Shown here: piece by piece, positions 55,254 to 62,925 of the stretch
Layout of the letters: every line of letters starts with the position of its first letter
Numbering within the stretch: position 1 is the first letter of the stretch
From: Haematobia irritans
Lineage: Eukaryota > Arthropoda > Insecta > Diptera > Muscidae
DNA: 64,000 bases
Direction of reading: 5' to 3'
Assembly (NCBI RefSeq): GCF_050003625.1
Contig: NC_134398.1
Location: 197,167,700-197,231,699 of the forward strand
Made by a program: the position numbers and the translations under genes
The notes under the pieces: model-generated
The model's database searches: none
Seen by the model: the letters and a program-made list of their open reading frames with translations, nothing else
Told to the model about the DNA's origin: nothing

Positions 55254-56090
55254 ATGTTTGTTTATGCGAAAAATAAAATTAATCGTACAAAAACAATCAA
55301 AGGAAGAGGACTTGTTAATAATTTAATTAACGCACTCCCATTCGAAGTGCACTTGCCTGGTTATAAATATTGCGGACCGGGAACTAAGCTACAAAAACGC
55401 TTGGAGCGGGGAGATAAGGGAATAAATGGATTAGATTCTGCTTGCAAAGTTCATGATATTGCATATTCTGAAAGCCAAGATCTGGATCATAGACATAAAG
55501 CGGATAGAGAATTATCAGAGAGAGCCTGGCAACGTGTGTTAGCAAAAGACAGCAGTTGGGGTGAAAAAATAAATGCTTATTTAGTTGCGAATGCGATGAA
55601 AGCAAAGACAAAATTTGGTATGGGATTGAAAAAGAAAAGCAAGAAACCCAATTGTGGGAAAAATATATTCACTGGTGCAGTTAGAAAAGCAAATGCTGTT
55701 TTGAAAAGACAAAAACCTTCTGATATCAAAGCTGCTATAAAGGTGGCTAGAAACGTTATTGGTAAATCTTTCAAGGGGAAAAAGGCACAAATTGTAATCC
55801 CGCGAGTTATAAGAGTCCCAAAAATTGGTGGTTTTCTTCCTTTAATACCCATTTTAACAGCACTCAGTGCGGTAGGTGCGTTAGCATCAGGTGGTGCTTC
55901 CATAGCCAAAGCTGTTAACTCTGCTAAAAATGCCAAGCAACAGCTGGAGGAGAACGCACGCCATAACAGAGCGATGGAAAGTGTGGCGATGGGGAAAGGT
56001 CTTTACCTGAAGCCCTTCAAGAAGGGTATGGGTATTGTAATAAATGAGAAAGAGAACAAAAAGAACAATCAACAGAAAATAAAAAACTGA
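55254..56090 (+). CDS. virion protein: parvovirus VP1-type phospholipase A2 domain plus adenovirus X-like tail
   Basis: 278 residues in two parts. Residues 33-90: LPGYKYCGPGTKL (Ca2+-binding loop, YCGPG at 39-43) and LDSACKVHDIAYSES (catalytic His-Asp at 67-68), then HKADREL. This is the phospholipase A2-like domain known from parvovirus capsids, where it helps particles leave endosomes. Residues 120-190 are strongly basic (GLKKKSKKP, KAAIKVARNVIGKSFKGKK). Residues 192-214 form a hydrophobic segment GGFLPLIPILTALSAVGALA, followed by AKQQLEENARHNRAM and KGLYLKPFKKGMG, resembling the adenovirus/adintovirus core peptide X. No signal peptide. The stop is five bases before the protease ATG. Membrane-lytic activity is inferred, not shown. 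Confidence 0.88.
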   Translation: MFVYAKNKINRTKTIKGRGLVNNLINALPFEVHLPGYKYCGPGTKLQKRLERGDKGINGLDSACKVHDIAYSESQDLDHRHKADRELSERAWQRVLAKDSSWGEKINAYLVANAMKAKTKFGMGLKKKSKKPNCGKNIFTGAVRKANAVLKRQKPSDIKAAIKVARNVIGKSFKGKKAQIVIPRVIRVPKIGGFLPLIPILTALSAVGALASGGASIAKAVNSAKNAKQQLEENARHNRAMESVAMGKGLYLKPFKKGMGIVINEKENKKNNQQKIKN

Positions 56091-56095
56091 TAAAA

Positions 56096-56446
56096 ATGCT
56101 ACCCGAGAGAGCGCTAACAGATAATGATTTGAAGACGTTTGCCACAAAACACATTCGACACTTTAGAGGCGTCTATATGCGAGATAAACTACCGAAAAAG
56201 CCGCATACATTTGAGTGTGGTATTGTAAACCTCGATAGTTACATGGGGAGTGGCACCCATTGGGTAGCATATCACAAACAGAAAGATCTAATTGAATACT
56301 TTGATAGTTTCGGCAATTTGCAGCCACCCTTAGAAATTTTAAATTATTTAGGGAATAGAATAAATTACAATTACACACGAGTACAGAAATTTAATTCTTT
56401 TAATTGTGGTCACTTATGTCTTTTATTCCTTAGTAAATTTCAATAA
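56096..56446 (+). CDS. adenain-like maturation cysteine protease (PRO)
   Basis: 116 residues, compact C48/C5-type protease that would trim capsid or core proteins during maturation. Catalytic residues: H55 in GTHWVAYH, D70 in EYFDSFG, Q97 in RVQKFNSF and nucleophile C104 in FNCGHLCLLFL. The N-terminal FRGVYMRDKLP and CGIVNLD are typical of Polinton/adenovirus proteases. About half the length of adenovirus protease but normal for Polintons. A poly(A) signal AATAAA overlaps the stop codon. It is directly behind the phospholipase/X-like gene, whose X-like part could be a substrate, as protein X is in adenovirus. Confidence 0.92.
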   Translation: MLPERALTDNDLKTFATKHIRHFRGVYMRDKLPKKPHTFECGIVNLDSYMGSGTHWVAYHKQKDLIEYFDSFGNLQPPLEILNYLGNRINYNYTRVQKFNSFNCGHLCLLFLSKFQ

Positions 56447-56488
56447 AAAGAAAAACATACAAATCATTTTTTTTTATTTTATTTTATT
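56447..56488. terminator. 42-bp convergent 3' region
   Basis: A TTTTATTTTATTTTATTTTA stretch between the protease stop and the stop of the leftward 253-residue gene. Poly(A) signals for both strands are in or next to the coding ends. Confidence 0.5.
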
Positions 56489-57250
56489 TTATTTTATTGT
56501 TTCGTAGCCTACATTTGCATATGAATTATAAATTTCAACATCTTTTTTAATAATTTTCTTCATTTTTTTACCAAATTCAAAACAAAGGCGTGTTAAATCA
56601 ATTGCTACCTCCTTTTCATAAACCTCCACAATTTCTCTCATTTGAATGTGAGTTTTATTTAGTCTAGCACAAGTGGGTATGTAAAAATTAGAATAAAAGT
56701 ATGAAATTTGTTTTTGTAAAATCGCATTCCAGCAAATAAATGTCGTAAAGAATATGCCAACTCGAGTAACGGCACGCCATGTTTCTGCATCAATTTTGAT
56801 TTTCCCATTGTTTTGACGAAAAACCAGGAAACATTGTCCTCCCTTTTGACGAAAATCAAATCTGATATGCTCGTTGGGTACGTCATTCAACAGATTGAAG
56901 GAATCGAAAAACTCAAACTGATCCAGTCTGAGCTGTATGTACTCCTTGTAGGTCATCAGATGAAGCCACATCGCACGAGAAAATCCTACAAAATTTTTTT
57001 TCTTGTCTTGAAACCAAATTAATGGTTCAAAACAAAAAGTGGTGGAGAATCCACATGTCACTTTGAGACATGTGTTGACAAAATATTCAAAATCAAAAAC
57101 GACATCATGATTCTTGAACATTTCTTCTATGGCCACGTTTTTCTCCATTTTCTTTAGAAGTATTTTCAAGACTGTTAGCTTTTCTAAATAAAAACCGTAT
57201 ATATAGGGGCTTTGAGAAGCTAATTCATTTAGTCTATTTAGTAAATCCAT
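56489..57250 (-). CDS. conserved-looking Polinton protein of unknown function (253 aa)
   Basis: Not assigned to a family. 253 residues from the ATG at 57250; a longer reading would start with GTG. Aromatic-rich and mostly helical: YIYGFYLEKLTVLKILLKKM, FSRAMWLHLMTYKEYIQLRL, then strand-like FDFRQKGGQCFLVFRQNN, KIKIDAETWRAVTRVGIFFT, and a C-terminal ARLNKTHIQ...LTRLCFEFGKKMKKI. The middle segment (strands followed by ISL-x-x-x-W-like KIKIDAETW) faintly recalls PC4-type ssDNA-binding/transcription proteins, but this is weak. Two hydrophobic stretches are not long enough for clear membrane anchors. Its start codon is six bases from that of the divergent gene. I believe similar proteins occur in other insect Polintons. 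Confidence 0.75.
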   Translation of the reverse strand: MDLLNRLNELASQSPYIYGFYLEKLTVLKILLKKMEKNVAIEEMFKNHDVVFDFEYFVNTCLKVTCGFSTTFCFEPLIWFQDKKKNFVGFSRAMWLHLMTYKEYIQLRLDQFEFFDSFNLLNDVPNEHIRFDFRQKGGQCFLVFRQNNGKIKIDAETWRAVTRVGIFFTTFICWNAILQKQISYFYSNFYIPTCARLNKTHIQMREIVEVYEKEVAIDLTRLCFEFGKKMKKIIKKDVEIYNSYANVGYETIK

Positions 57251-57256
57251 AATACA

Positions 57257-57778
57257 ATGACAACTCTCAGAAGGAATAATTATGCTGTGTTGGATTTCCA
57301 GTTCTGCCACGGCAACGATAACAGTATTTATATAAAAGAGTTATCATATATGGGCGGTTCTTCGATTGTACCCAATTACTTCCTTTTCAAACGACCTTTT
57401 GATTTCCGAGAGCTAACCAGAATGGGACGTCGAAAAAACATTTACTGTCGGAAATTTGTACATGGACTGGATTGGATGGATGGTGACATAGACTACATCA
57501 ATGTTGGCGATATTCTCTCACCGCTCAATTGCTATGATTATATCTTCTGCTTTGGGAAAGCCAAAAAAGATTTTCTAATGAAGTATTTAAATGTTAGAAT
57601 CATAAATCTAGAGTATAAAACAAGCTTTTCAAAACTGAATAACTATTATACATCATGTGAAATTCATTCTGATAATAGATTTAAGTGCTCTCTCAATAAT
57701 GTTTTCAAACTTTTTGTTTATATAGAATCCAATTTCTGTCATGTACAAAATTTTATTAATGAAAAAATAACTAAATAA
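57257..57778 (+). CDS. Polinton accessory protein, possibly exonuclease-fold (173 aa)
   Basis: 173 residues. N-terminus YAVLDFQFCHGNDNSIYIKE-LSYM resembles the first strand pair of a DEDD/RNase H-like nuclease (D-x-Q in place of D-x-E). Then FLFKRPFDFRELTRM, GLDWMDGDIDY, YDYIFCFGKAKKDFLMKYL (strand-helix, as in exonuclease motif II regions), NLEY, and a CEIHSDNRFKCSLNNVFKLF end recalling the H..C(A/S)L.N tail of many small arthropod viral/transposon proteins. The catalytic set is not complete, so it may be inactive or something else. Stop TAA overlaps an AATAAATAAATAAA run that supplies the poly(A) signal. Confidence 0.65.
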   Translation: MTTLRRNNYAVLDFQFCHGNDNSIYIKELSYMGGSSIVPNYFLFKRPFDFRELTRMGRRKNIYCRKFVHGLDWMDGDIDYINVGDILSPLNCYDYIFCFGKAKKDFLMKYLNVRIINLEYKTSFSKLNNYYTSCEIHSDNRFKCSLNNVFKLFVYIESNFCHVQNFINEKITK

Positions 57779-57819
57779 ATAAATAAAAAAAAAAAAAAAC
57801 TTTTTTTTTATTCTTGTCA

Positions 57820-58308
57820 TCATTCTATAGCTTTATTTGATTTGATTAGAAACAGTAAAGTTAATCCACACACTAGAAATACATGAAAAATATTGTAAAA
57901 GGTGTAAACATAATTTGCTTCGAATATATTATGTTTGCTTTTCGCTCCCGCTCGCTTCATATTCAATCCACAAATATCATATCCTATTGGTTGAAGTAGG
58001 TGATCCAACTCTTCCTCACACAATGGAATATTATTCGTAGCACATCGTCTCAACAATGGACAAATCGGTGACCATCGCATATGTTCAGAAATAACATCAT
58101 CATCGGTCTCCCAAGATTGTATTTCCACATGACAGAAATAGCATTTCACCTTATCATTTTCACCAGTATAGAAAAAACCACTCTTTGCCATATCTTGCCA
58201 ATTTTTTAGCTTTCCCGCCCAAGTTTGAAATGTCTTACATCGCTCATCTTCCCGATAGAGTAGGCTTTCGTCTATGAAAGGCACTTTTAAATTCAATACG
58301 TTAACCAT
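57820..58308 (-). CDS. BIR-domain (IAP-like) protein with C-terminal membrane anchor
   Basis: 162 residues. Residues about 21-90 are one BIR: RCKTFQTW, MAKSGFFYTGENDKVKCYFC, VEIQSWETDDD and EHMRWSPICPLL, with zinc ligands C56, C59, H76, C83 and the conserved Gly-x-x-Tyr-x-Gly turn. BIR domains bind caspases or IAP antagonists and block insect apoptosis. No RING follows. Instead a linker leads to a hydrophobic helix (about 134-155, YTFYNIFHVFLVCGLTLLFL) and a short basic tail, a tail-anchor arrangement. Start ATG at 58308; an AATAAA lies inside the last codons. Most likely a captured IAP fragment used to keep infected or transposing cells alive; membrane location is inferred. Confidence 0.9.
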   Translation of the reverse strand: MVNVLNLKVPFIDESLLYREDERCKTFQTWAGKLKNWQDMAKSGFFYTGENDKVKCYFCHVEIQSWETDDDVISEHMRWSPICPLLRRCATNNIPLCEEELDHLLQPIGYDICGLNMKRAGAKSKHNIFEANYVYTFYNIFHVFLVCGLTLLFLIKSNKAIE

Positions 58309-58622
58309 TTTTGTTTTGTTACGACTTTGTTATGTATAAGTATGAACAACTGTTTTGTACTGTGATCATGACCAGATATGATGATGCTTTTATTCTCATG
58401 AGTATGTCTATGTTTCCTCACTTCACACTCACATTACCAATACGAAAAAAAGAATGACGATTTTAAAAAAGTTTCAAAGAAGAAAAAAAACTTGAAATTG
58501 TTTCTTTTTTCTTTCCCTCCCATCCCCTCATTCCAAAATAAAATAAAAAAAAACAATGTAATTTAAAGTATCAATGGAATATATGAAAATTTATTTTTTT
58601 ATTTATGTTTAATTTCCTTAAC
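58309..58622. promoter_or_regulatory. leader of the BIR gene and 3' region of the next gene
   Basis: No open frame. The plus-strand end at 58560-58620 is T-rich and gives AATAAA/ATTTAAATT words on the minus strand for the gene at 58623-58955. The part next to 58308 must contain the BIR gene promoter. Confidence 0.4.
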
Positions 58623-58955
58623 CTAATAGGGTACATAAAATGTATCTGGAGTTATCAAAATTTCATTTAAAACTAATTTGGTAATGTCTGCTCCTTCTTT
58701 AAGGGGTACTTTCGTGATGGAAAACGATCCTTCATTCAACCGCTTAATATCATCCTCGCTCAATGAGTTGAATCTTGATGGTAGATAGAGGACTCCATCA
58801 TTGAGTTGAAGTACAACTTTTTCCCCAAATTTGGTTGATGTCCTGTATGCTCCTCCAATTAAGTATTCCAAGTTTATCGCCAACTCCTTCATGCTTAGAA
58901 TTCTTTTAAAATTCAATGAATTAAAATTTTCAACGAGAGTAGAATTGCTGCTCAT
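58623..58955 (-). CDS. small Polinton protein, probable OB-fold/ssDNA-binding type (110 aa)
   Basis: 110 residues from the ATG at 58955 (the upstream extension would start with GTG). Core: LIGGAYRTSTKFGEKVVLQL, NDGVLYLPSRFNSLSEDDIK, LNEGSFSITKVPL, TKLVLNEILITP. The strand pattern K-x-x-T-K-[FY]-G-x-x-V-x-x-x-L...[VF]-x-L-P-x-R recurs in small arthropod Polinton and virus proteins thought to be OB-fold ssDNA-binding factors. That would fit strand-displacement replication by the polymerase. The name is an inference; it has no catalytic residues and no membrane segment. Confidence 0.65.
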   Translation of the reverse strand: MSSNSTLVENFNSLNFKRILSMKELAINLEYLIGGAYRTSTKFGEKVVLQLNDGVLYLPSRFNSLSEDDIKRLNEGSFSITKVPLKEGADITKLVLNEILITPDTFYVPY

Positions 58956-59490
58956 CTTGATGCTTGACACTTTTCTTGCTGATATTTGAAACTGATTGCT
59001 TTGAAATTAAACAGCTCCCCTATTTATACAAAATTTGAGCAATAAAAAAAAGCTTCATTATTTTCACCATTTCCCAAAACAACAAAAAACAAAAAAAAGC
59101 TCTTATTTTCTCATTCACGATCCTTATCAATTAGCCTCATCACCTAGTCTCAATAACACTGCAATCCTAACCAAACGGTCAAATGCTAGACCAAACGATA
59201 ATGCACAATTTTCCAACAAAATACCATACACACACACACACACACACGCTTTTCGCGTTTCTAAAGATATCAATGCAATTGCAACATGGGTTATCGACAG
59301 AAATTTTATATGTGGTTAAAGACAAATTCTTTCCACAAACATTGAAGCAATATCCGTGTTATACGAGTACCCAAAAACCTGACACATCATAAATTCATCA
59401 TTCCATTTCATTTATTTTTCTATGGGACCACTCAACGAGACCATCCATCCGAGAGCAAAAGTGTCTGCTTCACACACAAAACTATGTCTC
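58956..59490. other. non-coding right subterminal region of the Polinton
   Basis: Holds degenerate second copies of TIR words: ATCCTTATCAATTAGCCTCA (59119) followed by TCACCTAGTCTCAATAACAC repeats the inner TIR at 59503. CACATCATAAATTCATCATTCC (59383) and TTTTCTATGGGACCACTCAA (59417) echo 59921-59972. A CA dinucleotide run lies at 59227-59248. Open frames here are by-products. Confidence 0.7.
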
Positions 59491-60403
59491 AATCATATAT
59501 TAACCATCCTTATCAATTAGCCTCATCACCTAGTCTCAATATCACTGCAATCCTAACCAAACGATCAAACGAAAAATGCCATACACACGCACACGCTTTT
59601 CCAACAATCATTTTATATTTTTCCACATTCACTTTTCTTTATCCGACAATAACAACAACTCAAACACATCAGAACCCAAACGTGTACATTCAACATACAC
59701 AGAACCACATGAATTTTAAAAAATTTTTTAGAATACAAGATTAGCAAGATCATATCTTTGGAGAAAGTCATAAATAAATCTATTTTCCCCCAATAAAATT
59801 TTTGGGATCCTCAAAAATTTTAACTTGATAAAACAACTTTCATAAACCTTATCATCTTATCAACCAACCAACGTGAAGTTTTAACCCTTTATAAGTGTAT
59901 TATAGGACACTCTATCGCTATCACATCATAAATTCATCACTTTTTCTCGTTTGCTTTTCTATAGGATCACTCAGTTAGTTTGGAGAATGTTATAGATAAA
60001 GTGCATCGAAGTGCAACCAACAAACCATCGAAGTGCAACCATCTTTGATAAACATATGTAACCCCTGTCAAACAATAAATCAATTTTGTAAGCCCCAATA
60101 ACATTTCTGGCATCCACAAAAATTTAATCTTGATAAACGAACGTGCAACCAACTTTGATAAACCTTATCATCTTATAAACCAACCAATGTATTTAACCCC
60201 GTCAAACAATAAATCTATTTTGTAAGCCCCAAAAAAGTTTTGGGGATAATCAACCTTATCTTTGTTTACATAGCACTTGACCTAATTACATAAAGCACGT
60301 GACCTATATCTTAAACGCAGACCAATAAAAATTCAACCTTATCTTATCTTATCTTTGCATAAACCACTTGACCTATATCTGAAACGCAGAAAGTATCTCT
60401 ACT
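59491..60403 (-). repeat. right terminal inverted repeat of the Polinton
   Basis: 913 bp, inverse of 44125-45038. It ends TCTCTACT. The inner boundary is at AATCATATATTAACC. Confidence 0.93.
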
Positions 60404-60409
60404 AATTTC
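60404..60409 (+). repeat. target-site duplication AATTTC, right
   Basis: Identical to 44119-44124. It fixes the right end of the Polinton at 60403. Confidence 0.9.
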
Positions 60410-60519
60410 GTTTATATCAAGCACTGTTACTGACTATAAATCTTTAATAACCCACATTTCGAAGTTTCATTATAAAAATTTAATATAGTATAAATATAAA
60501 TGTGTAAATTAAAAAAGTG

Positions 60520-60600
60520 TTCGGTCGGAGCAGGGATTGAACCCACGACCCTTTGTATGCAAGGCAGACATGCTAACCACTGCTCCACGTGGCAAACAAA
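60520..60600 (-). repeat. SINE head fragment, minus strand
   Basis: On the minus strand: CACGTGGAGCAGTGGTTAGC (A box), GGGTCGTGGGTTCAATCCC (B box), CTGCTCCGACCGAACA. It is the tRNA-like first 75 bp of the SINE found complete at 62183, without the body. A functional tRNA is unlikely because no acceptor stem closes it. Confidence 0.65.
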
Positions 60601-60699
60601 TGTATGTTTCTGTTAAATAATGTTATGTTTGCATGGGCTCGTGGGCGTTGCAAACTATGCTATATAAATGTAATTTATAACGATAATTATCTCCTGGTG

Positions 60700-60785
60700 A
60701 CTATAACAGCTACGTAATCCAGTGGATAGTTTGTTGGCTTACAAACTGTATGGTGCTCGGTTCGATTCTCCGTGCAGGCGAAAGG
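60700..60785 (+). repeat. tRNA-like short interspersed element
   Basis: A-box-like TAATCCAGTGGATAGTTTGT and B-box GGTTCGATTCTCCG about 35 bp later, then GCAGGCGAAAGGTAAAA. No acceptor stem pairing. Similar in design to the elements at 6312 and 35818. Confidence 0.5.
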
Positions 60786-60859
60786 TAAAATTTAAAAAAT
60801 TTATAAAAGTGAATAATTTCTTCAACATTATTTGTATTACAGAAAAAGGTGTCAAGAAC

Positions 60860-61097
60860 TAAAATATTTCGTGGATGTGAAAATTACGAGTATGTTAGGC
60901 AATGAGCAGAATCGTCTTTGGGAAAAATTCTTCCAAGCATATAATATTTTTGGACTCAAAATGCTTCCAAACATATAATATGTTCACATAAAACAAACAT
61001 ATTAATGTTTCGGCAGTATCCAATAATATATGTGCTTCCTGCAAAATATGTTTGGAACATATGTTAAAGAAGCGATTTTTTTTTGAGGGTGTAGAAA
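60860..61097. mobile_element. MITE-like fragment (GAGGGTGTAGAAATG end)
   Basis: Rich in AACATATTAATGTTTCG and CAAACATATAATATG words, and ends TTTTTTTTTGAGGGTGTAGAA, an inverse-type counterpart of CTACACTGTTAGAAAAA at 41290. No target duplication seen. Confidence 0.4.
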
Positions 61098-62170
61098 TGT
61101 TTGGAAAAAATTTAAAAAGCTGGGCATCAAAATTTCATTAAAATATGCAAAGTTTCCTGTTGTGTATACTATGTATATAAAAATCAATTATAGAAAAATA
61201 CCAGCCGTCATATGCCAAATTTGTTCCTTACACATGCATCAATCAGCTAAGCATTTGACATCGAACAAAACACCACACCAACCCATAAATTTCCAATATA
61301 TGGGAAATGCTGAAAACAACTAAAACATCAGCTATTTGCTGAAAAATGTATCCCTCAATCATTGTGTAATCTCCAGTCTATCGAATCATAAAAGTATTAA
61401 ATATAATTGACATTTAACTGACAATAGACTCTACTAAATCTATTTTTTTTTTTTTTCGCAACATCATAAAAAAAAACTGCCCCATTTGAGTAGATCATGA
61501 TTGTATTGGACCAGTGATAGGGACGATATAAAAAAAACAAAAACAAACATCCTGCTGATAAAAAACAAAATCATAAAGAATCAAATGACACAATTGTTTT
61601 CCATTTTAGTTTGACAAATCTACAATGAATTTAACAAGTTTATATCGATAATCAAATTTATATTGACAAGCAACAAATTCAATTGAAATTGAAATGGTTT
61701 AAATGAACAATAGACTAATACAAAATTTATTACTAGATTTTATTTAATAAATTAAGTGAAATAAAAATGAAGCAATATTTTCGACTGTTTGATAGCCATT
61801 TGGTAGACCAAATTTTATGTTGCAATTTTAAGACCTTAAAATTTTTCATAGACATTTTGTAAAGTTTTTCTATTCAGTAGTAACTATAGCGATTTTTACA
61901 AAATTATGGAGTTTGAAAACTCGGGCGATATTTAAAAAATCAGAGCTTCATTTGAATTCCCAATTTCTGATTAAAAACATATTGAGATTACAGTATGAGG
62001 GATATGATTCGTACCATAATTGCTCAAATCGAGTGAGGCGATATCCAAATCAGAACCGATGTTGCACATTTCAGCAGAATTCTAACTCATCACTCTGTGA
62101 ACAAATTGCAGCAAATAAGAATACAAAACAGGCACGATAAAAATGGGAGCCAAATATAATTTGCCTCATT
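61098..62170. other. no gene recognised
   Basis: AT-rich; at 61910-62140 a decayed modular-repeat unit (CTCGGGCGATATTTAAAAAA, GCGATATCCAAATCAGAACC) is likely. No coding signal. Confidence 0.4.
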
Positions 62171-62182
62171 GAACTATACGGT

Positions 62183-62526
62183 TGGGAGCCACCGTGGTGC
62201 AATGGTTAGCATGCCCGCCTTGCATACACAAGGTCGTGGGTTCGATTCCTGCTACGACCGAACACCAAAAAGTTTTTCAGCGGTGGATTATACCACCTCA
62301 GTAATGCTGGTGACATTTCTGAGGGTTTCAAAGCTTCTCGAAGTGGTTTCACTAGAATGTGGAACGCCGTTCGGACTCGGCTATAAAAAGGAGGTCACTT
62401 GTCATTGAGTTTAACATGGAATCGGGCAGCACTCAGTGATAAGAGAGAAGTTCATCACTGTGGTATCACAATGGTCTGAATAGTCTAAGTGAGCCTGATA
62501 CATCGGGCTGCCACATAACCTAACCT
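62183..62526 (+). repeat. full-length tRNA-derived SINE with target duplication
   Basis: A box GTGGTGCAATGGTTAGCATG, B box GTGGGTTCGATTCCTGC, body as in the other copies, tail CCTAACCTAACCTAA. It is flanked by AACTATACGGT (62172-62182) and AACTATACCGT (62527-62537), a target duplication with one mismatch. The 79-codon open frame starting at 62169 is a translation of the SINE. Confidence 0.88.
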
Positions 62527-62537
62527 AACCTAACTAT

Positions 62538-62925
62538 ACCGTCAATTGTGCAAAATTTTAAAGTGGAGCTGTATATGATATGTATTATAAATAGAGCTAT
62601 TTTTTAAAAGATTTTTTATTATAATTTATTGTCCAAAAAGAAAAAAATATTGAACTCACACCGAATTTTATGGTGTTTTCTTTTCTGAACAAAAAAATTT
62701 TGACTTCATTTTGCCTTATAAATGGTGCTATCTATCAACCTCTGAAAGTTGATAATAAAAACAAATTTCTTTGCACTATATTTATTTAATATAAAATATA
62801 AATGAATACATTGAAATCAGTCCACATTCCTTTACTTTTCAGGGCAATCAGAGCAGTTTTGCTTGTCGTTCAAATTAAAAAAAAAATTTTTTGATCAAAT
62901 TTTAGTATGAACAATTTTTATTGTC
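62538..62925. other. no gene recognised
   Basis: AT-rich spacer before the 29-bp array. Confidence 0.4.

Larger units (their letters stand above)
44125..60403 (+). mobile_element. complete Polinton/Maverick element
   Basis: 16,279 bp bounded by AGTAGAGA...TCTCTACT. A perfect 6-bp target duplication AATTTC lies at 44119-44124 and 60404-60409, the length made by Polinton integrases. The TIRs are about 914 bp. It carries all six hallmark genes (protein-primed DNA polymerase B, retroviral-type integrase, A32-like ATPase, adenain-like protease, major and minor capsid proteins) plus six accessory genes, all with open frames. Length and content match complete insect Polintons. The near-identity of the TIRs by eye argues for recent activity. 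Such elements are regarded as endogenous viruses as much as transposons. Confidence 0.97.

Noticed and set aside
60520..60600. Functional tRNA gene on the minus strand
   Set aside because: A and B boxes are present but the acceptor stem does not pair, and the sequence equals the head of the local SINE.
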